A DNA stretch of 64,000 nt from Peptoniphilus gorbachii (GTDB lineage Bacteria; Bacillota; Clostridia; Tissierellales; Peptoniphilaceae). Made by a program: the position numbers and the translations under genes. The stretch spans positions 124,001 to 188,000 of the forward strand of contig NZ_JAFBDH010000004.1 in assembly GCF_016908115.1 (NCBI RefSeq), read 5' to 3'. The notes under the pieces are model-generated. The model had not been told where the DNA came from, made no database searches, and worked only from the letters and a program-made list of their open reading frames with translations. The first letter of the stretch is position 1. Each line of letters starts with the position of its first letter. Shown here in pieces: positions 53,901 through 62,966 of the stretch.

Positions 53901-56900
53901 AGATTGCATTTAATTTTCCATCTACAATTTCTTCTTTCTTTTCTGCTTCAGTCTTAAGGACAAGTGGTTCTTCAGGGCTCTTTATATTTTCACCATACAT
54001 ATATGACTTTAGAGCAAGTTTATAGTTATCTGTGCTTATACCAAGCCTTTCTTCTGGACTAAGGTTTACAACCATTGCTGCATTATTAATAGTGTCTGGA
54101 TTATTCACCTTATAATAAACTTTTCCTTCTTTAGTTACTGTTACAGTCCATGTTGCATCAGTTTTTTCATAACCTGGTGCAGGAGATGTTTCTGTCATAG
54201 TATAAGTTCCTGGTTTTAATCCATTAAAGGATATTATCCCATCAGAACCAGTGGTTTTAGTTATTTCTTTTCCACTGTCTCCAGGGCCTACTAATTTAAA
54301 GCTTGCCCCTTCAATTACTTGAGTTCCTGTACCATCAATTACTTTTTTAAGTTTGAAGCCATAACTTTTTATATCATTTGTTACATCGAGGGAATTTTCT
54401 GAAACATAAGAACCGATGATTCCACCTGATTGCGACATTACTGGGTCAGCTTCTTTAATTATGGATGCCTTTTCGTAGTAGTCAGACTTCCAATAAGTTG
54501 TACCATTTTCAGTCCAATCCATTCCTAGACCAACTCCACCATCTTCATCCTTATATGGAACTTTGACATCAACTACTAATGGCTTATCAGTAGCAGGGAA
54601 GTCTAGTTGTAACCTTTGTGGTTGATTTGCATGGCTAGTATCTGTAAATTTACTTACCTTATCAGTAATGTCTGTTGCCCCATATTCTGCAAGTCTTATG
54701 TCTTGGATTATTCCAGTAACAGGCTTATTTAGCTCAAATACTTGATAATCTGTTCCTGCTATTGCACTTCCGTTGTACCAATCCATATTTTGATAGTTTG
54801 GTTTTTCTCTATGGATAGTAGCAGTTGTAGGGTCAAGATTTAATGATTCTGGATTTATTACAAATCTTTGGATGACGTATTTTTTATCTCTATTTATACC
54901 GACAATTCTTGTACCTAGCTTGTATGGTGTTGGTCTTTTCTCAGTCCAATCAGTAAATCTATTGTCTGAAAGACCATTCCAGCCGTCTAGAGATCTTCCT
55001 GCGACATTAACCCAATTAACTCCTTCTTTTTCTAGGATTGAGTTTAATGTTGGAGTTGTGCCAGAACTTTCTCTATAGTTATATACTTTTTTATTTCCCT
55101 TGTCATCAATTACAAGTACCCATTTTTTGTTGGATTTGTTATATCCTGCTGGTGCTGCTGTTTCTTCGATTACATAAGTTCCTTTAGTTAGTGAACCAAA
55201 TTTTACTATACCATTTATATCAGAAGTCTTTTCTACAGCTGTGAAAGTTGTATCATCTTGTTTTGTAATCTTAAATGTCGCTCCTTGAAGGGCTTTATCA
55301 TCAGAGTCTTTTTTGTAGACAATAAAGTCTGTGCCAGATGGTTTGTTTGCTACTGGAAGTATGATAGTCTTACCAGTTAAAGGCTCGTCTGTTTCGCCAA
55401 GAGCAATTTCTGTAATTGAAACAATGCCACTGTCATAGACCACAACTTGCCATGTTTTGTCTGACATTGTATAGCCATCAGGTGCCTTGTTTTCTTTTAG
55501 TGTGTATCTTCCTGGTTCTAAATCATTAAATTCAACTATACCTTCATCATCACTTGGTCTATAAATTACATCTCCAGCTTGGTTTCTTAATTCAAAAACT
55601 GCCCCTTTAAGATTTTTAGATGTGTCAGTCTCGTCCGTTTTTTTGATTTTAAAGTTACCTGGTGTATAAGTTTTATTTATTAATTTTACTTTTTGTGTGT
55701 AGTATTTTGGTAATTCTTGACCAGTTTCTGAACCTATAGCCCAGTTGTAGTTACCTTTTTGGTAGGATGCTGTGTGTCTAGATCCTTGAGAAAGGTAATA
55801 ACCACTCCACAAGTTTTTAAATCTTTGCTCATCAGTAACCTTAAAGGTTTGGATAACTACATAACCTTCGTTATTATTTACTCTAGGTAGGGATATTTCT
55901 AGTGGGTGTCCTTCGTGTCCACCGTCTAAAAGTCTTTCAGAAGATTTAAGATTTTCTGGTTTATATTCTACTCTATAAGTTCCATCATAATCTGAAAATC
56001 CTTTGTTACTAGCATTTATTCCAGATTTTGAATACACTAGGTTGTAATTATTTGGATCTTGTTCAGGTCTGATACCATAGGATAATGGCATAAGTCTTTG
56101 TTTTTCACTCTGACTTCCATAAACTTTGTAAACCTTAATATCGTCAATACCAAAGGCTGGATATCCATTAGCGCGATAGTTTTCAATAGATGGTGGTTGA
56201 GGTCTGTTCATTGATAACCAATCATATCTTAATTTTCTTGGTCCACTAGATTCTGCTATTGGATTGTAATAAGATACTGCCTTTAGGTAAATATTTCCAT
56301 CTGATCCCTTGTAAACATCTGTTATATATTCACTTGTTAGTGGTCCACTTCCACCTTGAGAGTCGTAAGAATAGTAGTCGGTCTTAATATTTACAGGTAA
56401 TACTTTTTTATTTGCTGTGCTTGCATTTGGATCATCTGGATCTAGGGTTATTGTAAAATTATATCCATTAGTTTTATCAGTTTGTGTTGCATAAAACTTG
56501 TCTGGTATTATACCGATGATTTCAACTTGTGTATTGACAGTATTTTGTACATCAGCTGTGAATACATATGTCAACAGATTAGTTTCATAATTAAAGTATG
56601 GCTTTGCTATTACATTGCCGGCACCATCTTTTAGTTTTGGCATTTCATAGACATATCTCTTGAAATCTAGGTGAGGGTCAAATTGGATTTTGAAACGTCC
56701 GCCTTTTTTGGCATTGCTTACTGTAAAAGTTGATTTGTATCTATAAGATTCAATACCGTAGGCTTCCCAAATTCCTTCTTGTGTACCAAGACGACCATCA
56801 GCTGGTTGAGATTGTTTTTCTTGTAGAATCATGTATTGTTGTACATTTCCTACTTTTATTGGTTGTTCTTGTTGGCTTGCTTCAACATCCTCTAAGATAT

Positions 56901-59900
56901 AATCTATACCATTGATAGGAGTACCATTGCCATCTTTAAATCTTGCCTTATAAGTTACTTTGCCATCTTCAGCTACATTTACATCAAAGATAACATTGGA
57001 TTTTTTGTAATTTTTTGGTGCTATACTTTCTTCTATTGTATAGTTACCTGGATTTAATTCTCCAAAGTCTGCAAGACCATTGGCATCTGCTAATACTGTG
57101 CTAATATCATTGCCCTTAGAGTCTTTTAATACAAATGTTGCATTGGATAAAACAGTTTTATCTTCTTTTATCTTTGTAACTTGTACCTTCGCTTTAGGAA
57201 AGGCTTCATTTGTTATAGTTAGGATTATAGGATCTTTACCTCCAGAAGGATCGCTTGGGCCCGTGCTTGAAGTTTTATCTGATAATCCTACACTTGTTTG
57301 GATTCTTGCTTCATCAGCAACATTCTTAGTATCTGTTAACCAGTCATAAGAAAATGTTGGAGTTGCTCCCTGTGATTTATTACCTGTAACTTTTACTAGG
57401 AATCCCCAGTCGTTGTTAAATCTAGCTGATGGGAATTTGATTTGGTAGCCAGTTTTATTAGTGTAAGTATCTGTTACTGGGTCATTTCCTGTAATAACAT
57501 TTTTAGAGCCAGCGTTTAAAACATTATTTCCTGTAATAGTATTTGCGTTTTGATTTTGCATAGCAGAAAACACTGATGATCTTGTATTGTATCCAGTGGT
57601 GCCATCTGGGGCTACATCTATTACTTCTACTTTGGAAATTGTTCCACCATTAAGATTTAGATTTAATCTAGTGTTTTTGTCTGTACCATTTCCGCCATCG
57701 TCAGATTCTGGTTTTAGATAAATATAAGATACAATATTTCCCTTTTGGTCAACATTACCGTAGTGCATTGAGTTCATATAAGATGCATATCGTGGGTAAT
57801 ATTGGTGGTGAGCTGTTTCTGTATCAATAGTTCCACCACTAGCTGCAATATTATTTCCTGTTACAGAGATTGAACCAGTTTGAGAAACCTCAATTTGCTT
57901 TGGACTTTGGTCTATCTTATATCCTTCCGGAGCTTTATTTTCTATAAGAGTATAAGTTCCTGGACTTACATTAGAAAAGCTTGCTCGACCATTACTATCA
58001 GTTACAAGTTCTATTGTTTCCTTTGGACTTTGTAATGTGAATTTTGCCCCTGCTAAAGGTTTTTTGTCCTTGCTATCAGTTTTTAATATTGTAAAGTCTG
58101 CTTCTTTTTCATCCGTAGATTCTTGCATAATGTTGTAAATTTGGAAGGCTTTATCTTCTAGGGTGTAGTTGTTGTATTTTTCCTTGTAAGAATAAGTTTT
58201 TCCATTAATTTTTTTGTCTGCTGGAAGATTTTGAACTACCTTGTGGTTAATTCTTGTTTCGTTACCATCATTATCAATGTTCCAATACTTAACTTCAGAT
58301 AGATTTATTTTTCTATCTGCTACTCCTGGTTGACCTTCATCTACGCTAAAGGATTTTAATTTTGTTCCTTCTTGGTCTTGTACTTCGAAGCCCTGTGCCG
58401 GCATCTTTTTGTCAGAAGTTATACCTGCCCATGTTTGATTAATCTTTAAGTCTTGGTATTTATTGATGTTAACACCAGAAAGTGAATAACCTTGTTCAGA
58501 TTCTTTTATATTAGTGTCAAATTCATAAACTGCAATTCTACCTGGAAATTGCTCGCCGGTTGGGTTAGTTCCTTGAGCCGGAATGGTTTTATTAAGATCT
58601 GTTACATCTTGTTTAACCACCATTTTACCAGTTGCTGGGTCCAAACCATATACTGCAACCTTAGATGAAGTTAAAGCTTGTTCTCCTGATAGATTTCTTG
58701 TTGCTAAAGGGAATCCCTTAACTGTATCTCCAGTTGATACTCCATCTGTTACAGTCCATTTTGCAGTATTTTCGCTGGCAAATTCACCTAAGATTGTTGT
58801 CCTATTGTTCATTCCAACACGCTTAGATGTTTTTTCTTTTATTGTCTCATCGTTAAAGCCCTTGTCAAAAAGAAGTCTAACTGCACCAGTTTTTTTTCTA
58901 GCTTGAAGGGCTACAGAGAGGTCAATCATGTACTTAGACTGTACGTTGTTTACTTTTGTCCTGAAGTTAAACTTTGCTTCCTTCATACTAGTTGAAAGCT
59001 TGTGATTCTTGGAAGCGATTATACCGAACTTACCTTCAATATCATTTGTTGATAAGTCGTTCATGCTAACATTATTATCATTTAATAGGATATTTTCAAA
59101 TTGTCCTAAGCCGGATCCCTTTACTAGGGTTGCGTTAGATACAAGACCTAATTCTTTTAAATCCACATTAGATGAAAATTTAACTTGCCAATCAATTGCC
59201 ACTAATTTTCCATTTTCAATGATTGGGCTTCCCTTGGCATCCATGTAAACTTTGTAGTCTTTACCTTGGTCAACAATTTCCAGTACGTTATTAGATTCTG
59301 GTTCAATTATTGTGTTAAGTACATTGCCATCATTGTCCACAACTGTTTCTGGTAAATTTACTGCTTTTGTAACACCAATTCCTGTTATTGAGTTTTTGAT
59401 AGAGTGCTTTGTTCCATCTTTATCTAGTTCATTAATTTTTGCGATATTGTAATCTACATCAATGTTTAACGGTATTTGTAAGTTCTTGTTTATATCTCTC
59501 GTTAAAGTATAGGTAATAGAATTTGTATTCTTATTATATGAAGGTGTCGCAATGATTTGTCCATTATCTAATATGGTAGGAAGAACTGTTCCGTCTTTTA
59601 CCATAAGTCTATCATCAAGTTTTATAGTAAATGATTGTCCTGCTTTTATAGGGCCAACAATAGTTGATGTGTCAAATCTAGTTTTGATTGTGAACTTTTT
59701 ATTTTCTAAACCAATTTCTGGTGCTGCCCTAAAGAACATAAATCTAGGACTTTCTTCTTGATACTCTTCAAGAGTTTTTAATCCTATTGCTTCTTCCTCT
59801 GCAGTTAAAGGTTGAGGAATTAGAATTCCTTTTCTTTCTGTGTTCTTGTCAAGATCACTAATTTCTAATTCTGCATCTTCTTCTGCTGCGTCTTCTTCTA

Positions 59901-60771
59901 GGCCCTTTGTTGTTTCATCATCTGCAAAGAAGTTTTTGATTTTATCTAGTAAGCCATCTTCTTCTTTTTCTTCTGTATTTGTTTTTTCTTCTAATGTATT
60001 TGAATTTTCCTTGTTTAGACTAAGTTCTGATTTTTCATTTTTTAAGTTTTCGACTTTTATTTTTATTTTTATATCTTTAAGACCTTGACTTGATAGTGTC
60101 AATTCACTAGATCCAAAGATACCGTCTTTTATTTCTTTATTTACGATTATCTTTTTGTCTCTTAAAATATCATCGTAGTTTAAAGTTTTCTTTCTGCCGT
60201 CATAATCTTCAACTTCTATAAGTAAGCCTGTGCATTCAAGTTTGCCGTCTTTGTAGACTGCTTTTCCTCTGTTTTTAATTTTCCAAGACTTGTAGCCTTC
60301 CTTTACGGCTTCCTTTGTATTTATATTTACATTTTCATTGGATCTTGCATTTTCTTCTGCTATCTTTGCCTTTTCCAATGCCTTATCATATTTTATTTGT
60401 GCATTTTCTTCTCTTTGTCTACCCGCTTCTATTATTGTATTGTCTGGTTCTTTTTGTGGAGAACTTTGTTTTGCAGGAACTTCAAGTATTGTTGTGCCCT
60501 CTTTTTTTGCTGGCGTCTCTTGAATATTTTTTGTTTCTTTCTTTGGTGTCTCTTTTACACCAGGCTCATTAAAAAGCCCTTCGGTTGCACTATTTTTTGT
60601 CCTAGTATTTTTGCTCGTATTATTGTTTGAATCATTTTCAAAAGAGTAAGTCACTCTCTCTTTTTCTGCTTCTGGAAGCAAGGCTGCTGATACAGCAACT
60701 GGACTAAAGACCTCCAAAACCATTAATAATGCCAATATTAAACTCATAATTCTTTTCGACATGTTATTCAT
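47890..60771 (-). CDS. Giant cell-wall adhesin with ten SpaA/Cna_B modules, YPWTG anchor
   Basis: 4293 residues from the ATG at 60771 (GGAGAG five bases upstream). Signal peptide to ~30; Lys/Glu/Pro-rich region (~40-340); adhesin-like N-terminal domains (~345-880). SpaA-type modules begin near residues 890, 1192, 1704, 1810, 2134, 2770, 3198, 3372, 3827 and 3941, with E-boxes such as ENKAPEGY, EETAAPAGY and EIKAPKGY. Three InlB-like repeats with FIMPASDVTISA-type ends lie at ~2507-2753. An unassigned module with K-x-F-x-QR-x-x-I-x-P start recurs near 1005, 1960, 2385, 2905, 3675 and 4080. The sorting signal YPWTG (4257-4261), helix and RKRR tail close it. It is first in the pilus locus and would be the tip or a separate wall adhesin. 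Confidence 0.93.
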   Translation of the reverse strand: MNNMSKRIMSLILALLMVLEVFSPVAVSAALLPEAEKERVTYSFENDSNNNTSKNTRTKNSATEGLFNEPGVKETPKKETKNIQETPAKKEGTTILEVPAKQSSPQKEPDNTIIEAGRQREENAQIKYDKALEKAKIAEENARSNENVNINTKEAVKEGYKSWKIKNRGKAVYKDGKLECTGLLIEVEDYDGRKKTLNYDDILRDKKIIVNKEIKDGIFGSSELTLSSQGLKDIKIKIKVENLKNEKSELSLNKENSNTLEEKTNTEEKEEDGLLDKIKNFFADDETTKGLEEDAAEEDAELEISDLDKNTERKGILIPQPLTAEEEAIGLKTLEEYQEESPRFMFFRAAPEIGLENKKFTIKTRFDTSTIVGPIKAGQSFTIKLDDRLMVKDGTVLPTILDNGQIIATPSYNKNTNSITYTLTRDINKNLQIPLNIDVDYNIAKINELDKDGTKHSIKNSITGIGVTKAVNLPETVVDNDGNVLNTIIEPESNNVLEIVDQGKDYKVYMDAKGSPIIENGKLVAIDWQVKFSSNVDLKELGLVSNATLVKGSGLGQFENILLNDNNVSMNDLSTNDIEGKFGIIASKNHKLSTSMKEAKFNFRTKVNNVQSKYMIDLSVALQARKKTGAVRLLFDKGFNDETIKEKTSKRVGMNNRTTILGEFASENTAKWTVTDGVSTGDTVKGFPLATRNLSGEQALTSSKVAVYGLDPATGKMVVKQDVTDLNKTIPAQGTNPTGEQFPGRIAVYEFDTNIKESEQGYSLSGVNINKYQDLKINQTWAGITSDKKMPAQGFEVQDQEGTKLKSFSVDEGQPGVADRKINLSEVKYWNIDNDGNETRINHKVVQNLPADKKINGKTYSYKEKYNNYTLEDKAFQIYNIMQESTDEKEADFTILKTDSKDKKPLAGAKFTLQSPKETIELVTDSNGRASFSNVSPGTYTLIENKAPEGYKIDQSPKQIEVSQTGSISVTGNNIAASGGTIDTETAHHQYYPRYASYMNSMHYGNVDQKGNIVSYIYLKPESDDGGNGTDKNTRLNLNLNGGTISKVEVIDVAPDGTTGYNTRSSVFSAMQNQNANTITGNNVLNAGSKNVITGNDPVTDTYTNKTGYQIKFPSARFNNDWGFLVKVTGNKSQGATPTFSYDWLTDTKNVADEARIQTSVGLSDKTSSTGPSDPSGGKDPIILTITNEAFPKAKVQVTKIKEDKTVLSNATFVLKDSKGNDISTVLADANGLADFGELNPGNYTIEESIAPKNYKKSNVIFDVNVAEDGKVTYKARFKDGNGTPINGIDYILEDVEASQQEQPIKVGNVQQYMILQEKQSQPADGRLGTQEGIWEAYGIESYRYKSTFTVSNAKKGGRFKIQFDPHLDFKRYVYEMPKLKDGAGNVIAKPYFNYETNLLTYVFTADVQNTVNTQVEIIGIIPDKFYATQTDKTNGYNFTITLDPDDPNASTANKKVLPVNIKTDYYSYDSQGGSGPLTSEYITDVYKGSDGNIYLKAVSYYNPIAESSGPRKLRYDWLSMNRPQPPSIENYRANGYPAFGIDDIKVYKVYGSQSEKQRLMPLSYGIRPEQDPNNYNLVYSKSGINASNKGFSDYDGTYRVEYKPENLKSSERLLDGGHEGHPLEISLPRVNNNEGYVVIQTFKVTDEQRFKNLWSGYYLSQGSRHTASYQKGNYNWAIGSETGQELPKYYTQKVKLINKTYTPGNFKIKKTDETDTSKNLKGAVFELRNQAGDVIYRPSDDEGIVEFNDLEPGRYTLKENKAPDGYTMSDKTWQVVVYDSGIVSITEIALGETDEPLTGKTIILPVANKPSGTDFIVYKKDSDDKALQGATFKITKQDDTTFTAVEKTSDINGIVKFGSLTKGTYVIEETAAPAGYNKSNKKWVLVIDDKGNKKVYNYRESSGTTPTLNSILEKEGVNWVNVAGRSLDGWNGLSDNRFTDWTEKRPTPYKLGTRIVGINRDKKYVIQRFVINPESLNLDPTTATIHREKPNYQNMDWYNGSAIAGTDYQVFELNKPVTGIIQDIRLAEYGATDITDKVSKFTDTSHANQPQRLQLDFPATDKPLVVDVKVPYKDEDGGVGLGMDWTENGTTYWKSDYYEKASIIKEADPVMSQSGGIIGSYVSENSLDVTNDIKSYGFKLKKVIDGTGTQVIEGASFKLVGPGDSGKEITKTTGSDGIISFNGLKPGTYTMTETSPAPGYEKTDATWTVTVTKEGKVYYKVNNPDTINNAAMVVNLSPEERLGISTDNYKLALKSYMYGENIKSPEEPLVLKTEAEKKEEIVDGKLNAIYDNYSLTKKNILDGKELGMAAYTVQAKAAEGINPADNSGLEMSEEKAPEAQRAGADGWEPVDLGKSRGQYYTRGNDGTWITTRITEVNKTQGKFRQIFEIKEGASSPVFSFRTEPYEGTINGGTRNTKNTFDFKVNSVKVGGINKSWKDAKFFDYNNGGKTLTGYQIKLDGYQDGKTVIEVEYSYPQTGEAGMGMEFKPYSASPIKYASQRFTDAKYVNIDVKKEYSIKGYSSTVGSVTASPASSEAGKTITLNVQAKTGYRLKENSLKVTDAKGGNVTINNNTFIMPASDVTISAEFEKIPEKTYKVTFSPQDNGTVTANPNENIKSGDVVNLTITPNKDYVIDKLYYRDGLSTSEHTIENNSFEMPASDVVVYATFKQKTPPTPKKYSVTIASDIQNGSVIADPTSAAAGETVNLTVTPADGFETQSVTMNGTALTATNGVYTFIMPDGEVNVAATFKQLDLGTEIPTNGAAIINNKQTGIELKIAKKDNNGRPLEGAKFTIQKDGEESILATATSDKDGNVVFVDANNKHIKLTKGGKYTLTETKAPIGFKKAAAPWHIKVEEVNGQLVIKKSGPEATSSSFLTSEKATAADNLSGKIKYKSIVKSIDTTSKTFVQRLYVDTRNYGKTVNLQIKPEHKREEIDRPGLPPVTITEGVKTAYRTTYKITDPGNVKVDDVLNQYDLRQPNVSVVNTARWRPFDWGFDEDILNLEPGVYFIDIEGYYDQSIIDKKVTNEVAIDTNYNFTKKDGRTPSKEPVLKDPYERTDIPQEDLGKIELHFDFYDGAREFQQLYDKGGPSVGYKYKEKGSYQGGMIELRNWIERYNGTTKANNWANNKPAGQKYKNALSKEAYVGTSKYYGGKINPSVTGTPAAHVDTSLDISSLYTSDKLETIPQEGMSVTNDKEVYNITFSKHGEGGDDNTNRLEGAVFKLQKKEGSFWNDLDDSYVSSAFNGYFGFRRLEPGSYRLIEVSPPKGYRAIDGTLLEFTINTFDPHGETETRADGKTYDKKSGLQVEKQTDGTNKVIDPQTGKIIENANGYVTIDSKQDSLKPNVVNSDATKALVDFVTSATAKNIGKVINKVPGQGKVKITKYGDDTTKLLPGVKFVATKLSLEKDEKGNPKPAATYTGTTGQNGEVIIDGLPIGNYELREEESVSGHINTGQVWHFTVGGDGLDPYANDTSSGGRNLTNNITLTGSTIKVVQPQQNNNVVNNPKQIFPHSGETFRIENNYKIDPSVKINAGDYFILKLSDNIDLEGVRRGEQDNLDLFADGVGTIAKAKYDKEAGTITYTFTKYADQYTLQDFSNTLAAHPTLNRVKNSGWQSVGTSIGSDTSKYKNIYFNYVVDTEYGNDDSGNNINMASKIVSFNSETGEFVHYFYINREREYSNLNLTFRYQPSANVKDLKFTKYSLTYNSDYYLYDSMPASFGVDENDSNLVNEGTTSFGDVAAYETRADYIGKFPSDQSMIIKVTGKIDTSNLMQYKGFSGLYFGYTSNGYWYEYPNAYRWDGIYAFGNDNTAKAELNIRAVNPTNKIQFKKVDESGKILKNAIFQLYKKDETESWSFEGEAKTTDKDGLISYKELGQGLYKLEETTAPKNYIKPTEPVAIFKVDENGRIFREVTVNKVDGSGTEKTYQEVDGNIPIDIINYQGIQFEKVDGDNKEIYLQGAMFEVWKKDSANEYQPYKVKDSDGRDVTLTVSSDENGKFSLNITEDGDYALKEIKAPKGYTKIPGFVKEFRKASGKLSVLQEKAPDITKVGETAEGTKIKDDGTKAGLLKSEIIEVNPTEKTFKQRIIINPEQKKWLFDKDDTNLRFYENDWHIDTENGKKLFKYAILEKGKSINNLNPDDFKEASTSGRTKPNIPNYKIVDLLGTGNYTQPNPSSSGIFTENSIVIEYTGRLNENIVKPLNIDVDIQQVGDRYYYDKMNFSLNLNDTPTGEKEYVEITTKEGETPKPIQVENRKAEYPWTGGMGTLIFTVSGLILMTAAAYVYSRKRRESYDE

Positions 60772-60803
60772 AATTACTCTCCTATCTAAATCAGTCTTTG
60801 TCT

Positions 60804-60832
60804 ATACTAGGATTTTATATATACTCTAGTAT
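60804..60832 (-). promoter_or_regulatory. Leader hairpin of the adhesin mRNA
   Basis: ATACTAG/CTAGTAT (7 bp, 15-nt loop) just after the predicted start of transcription and 33 nt before the start codon. No T-run follows, so it may affect translation or mRNA stability. Confidence 0.35.
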
Positions 60833-60842
60833 TGTTATATAT

Positions 60843-60871
60843 ATAATAATACAACGATAATAAAGTATCAA
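60843..60871 (-). promoter_or_regulatory. Promoter of the giant adhesin / pilus locus
   Basis: Minus-strand TTGATA (60871-60866) and TATTAT (60848-60843), 17 bp apart. Transcription would start near 60836, about 65 nt before the gene. Confidence 0.7.
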
Positions 60872-61550
60872 TACTTTTTTTTGTAAATTATGACTTAAAA
60901 ATGGCTTTAATCTGTCATTTTTTATGAATTTTTCATACTCGGTTTTTTCTGATCATTTATATATTTATATTGATAATGCTTATTCCCTTACTAGAATCCC
61001 TTAAAATTAGCTATTGGATATATTTTTATATTTATTAATGATAATGGAATGATTATTTGCAAATGTTTTTTTGTATTTATTTTATACATTTTTTCTTTTT
61101 AAAAAAATATATACATGCTCTATTTTTCAACATTATTAATTTACTTTGCTAGCTTGTTTTTTTAGTTTTTTTTATTAATTTTTATAATAAAAGTTAAAAA
61201 TTCTTAAATTTCCCCTAATTTTTCTGTTAAGTTAAGATTAAATTTTTCTATTTTATGTTTCATGTCTGCTTTTTAAATTTAATTTTAATTTAATATTAAG
61301 TGGCTTTTGTAATATTTCTATAAAATTTCTTTCTGCTAATTTTTTTCAATGTTTTTCCTAATTTTTTATTCTCCATGGCTTTTTTTAATTTTATATTTAA
61401 TCTTCTTTTAATTTTTAATCTATAAAAAATAAGAGCTTTTATAAAATTTAATAATTTACCTTAAATTTTTATAGATATCTAAGTTATATTAAAAATATTT
61501 TTTTCTTTATCATCTTTTATTATTTTTTATTATTACATACAATATCTAGC
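60872..61550. other. Gene-free AT-rich gap upstream of the adhesin
   Basis: Nearly 700 bases of T-rich sequence on the plus strand, with no frame that has a start and ribosome-binding site and no RNA gene. Together with the repeats after it, this is the longest empty stretch of the window. Confidence 0.6.
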
Positions 61551-61629
61551 TATATAATAGAAGGAATTTACAAAATGTACTATATAATAGAAGGAATTTA
61601 CAAAATGTACTATATAATAGAAGGAATTT
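61551..61629. repeat. 30-bp tandem direct repeat, 2.6 copies
   Basis: TATATAATAGAAGGAATTTA followed by CAAAATGTAC occurs at 61551-61580 and 61581-61610, and a partial copy at 61611-61629. The full copies are identical. Each holds TATAAT and the core TATATAATAG found inverted in the array at 9548. No gene spans it. Confidence 0.9.
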
Positions 61630-61654
61630 GATTTTTTATTTAATTTTTCTCCCA

Positions 61655-61697
61655 TAAAAAAAGTCTTTACTATTTTTCAGTAAAGACTTTTTGTTTT
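61655..61697 (-). terminator. Intrinsic terminator of the MacAB-type operon
   Basis: Stem AAAAGTCTTTACT (61659-61671) with AGTAAAGACTTTT (61679-61692), loop ATTTTTC; T-rich on both sides, so it may act in both directions. Confidence 0.85.
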
Positions 61698-61712
61698 GCT
61701 TTTAATTTTATT

Positions 61713-62966
61713 TTATTCGTATCTCAAGGCTTCTATTGGATCCATTTTTGCTGCCTTATTGGCAGGATAGTAACCGAAGAAAATTCCTATTAACATTGAA
61801 AATCCTACTGCCACAACTATTGCTCCAATTGAAGGAAAGGTCCTTGCCTTTAAAAGACTAGAGCCTACTAATCCTATTAAGGTGCCAAGTCCTATGCCAA
61901 AAATTCCTCCGATTATGCAAATTATTACTGATTCTATAATAAACTGCTTTCTGATATCTTTTTGTCTTGCCCCCAGTGCTTTTCTTATGCCTATTTCCTT
62001 GGTCCTTTCTGTAACTGATACAAGAAGTATATTCATAACTCCAATGCCACCTACTAAAAGGGATATGGCTGCTATGGCTCCTATTGCAATTTGAATTGAA
62101 CTCATAGCGCTATTCATCTGTGCTATTTCAGTTTTTGCTGAATAATAGGCTACTTCTGCTCTTGGATTGTCTCTGTAAAATTTTGAATTTAAGTCATCTA
62201 CAATATTTTTTGCATCTTCTTCTATGGTATCTGGGTTTTTTAAGGTCATGGCAACATCATAGTAAACTGTTCTTGGCTCACTTAATAGTTCTCTATCCCC
62301 TGTTGTCCTTGGTATATAAATTGTTGAATTTGATCCATTTAAGGATTGACCCATTACTGACATTTCTTCATATTTGTAGACGCCAATAATTGTTGCAACA
62401 ATTAATTTTCCATTTGTTTCAATTTTTGTCTCTCTTCCCAAGACTTCTGGTGCCGGCACTTTATAGGTTTTTTCCAAAACTTTATCTGATATTACTGCTA
62501 CAGATTTGCCACGGATAACATCTTCATCTTTTAAAAATCTGCCAGCAATCATTTTTAATTTAAAAATATTTTTTTCCCCTGCTGATGTGGAAACTATAGA
62601 TACTGCTTCTTTGTTTCTGCCTTCTTTTACATAGCCTTGACCACTTGCTCCATGATAAATTAGTTGGTCAATGGTCCTTCCCTTTTGAGCTTCTAAGTAA
62701 TTTATTATATTTTCTGTAAAGTAATCACTTTCACTAAGGTCTCCTGAGTCGTAATCTGAATTTTTTGCCTTTACATAAACTTGGACTGCTGTGTTTGCTA
62801 TGGAGTCAAAGGCCTTATTCACTGATTTTGTAAGGGCATCGCCAATAGTTGTTATGCCAATTACTGATGCAATTCCTATTATTATGCCAAGCATGGTCAA
62901 AAAAGACCTTAATTTGTTGGACTTTAAGCCCTCTAAGGAGAGTTTTACTGTTTCTAATAAATCCAT
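61713..62966 (-). CDS. MacB-type ABC transporter permease
   Basis: 417 residues: first helix ~17-40 (LRSFLTMLGIIIGIASVIGI), a large extracellular MacB periplasmic-core-like domain (~45-285), then three helices in the FtsX domain (~288-310, ~340-365, ~380-400) with the conserved GVMNILLVSVTERTKEIGIR and KALGARQKDIRKQFIIESVI motifs. It would act with the ATPase (start overlaps its stop, TAATG) and the membrane-fusion protein to expel peptides, macrolides or lipophilic compounds. The substrate is unknown. Confidence 0.9.
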   Translation of the reverse strand: MDLLETVKLSLEGLKSNKLRSFLTMLGIIIGIASVIGITTIGDALTKSVNKAFDSIANTAVQVYVKAKNSDYDSGDLSESDYFTENIINYLEAQKGRTIDQLIYHGASGQGYVKEGRNKEAVSIVSTSAGEKNIFKLKMIAGRFLKDEDVIRGKSVAVISDKVLEKTYKVPAPEVLGRETKIETNGKLIVATIIGVYKYEEMSVMGQSLNGSNSTIYIPRTTGDRELLSEPRTVYYDVAMTLKNPDTIEEDAKNIVDDLNSKFYRDNPRAEVAYYSAKTEIAQMNSAMSSIQIAIGAIAAISLLVGGIGVMNILLVSVTERTKEIGIRKALGARQKDIRKQFIIESVIICIIGGIFGIGLGTLIGLVGSSLLKARTFPSIGAIVVAVGFSMLIGIFFGYYPANKAAKMDPIEALRYE

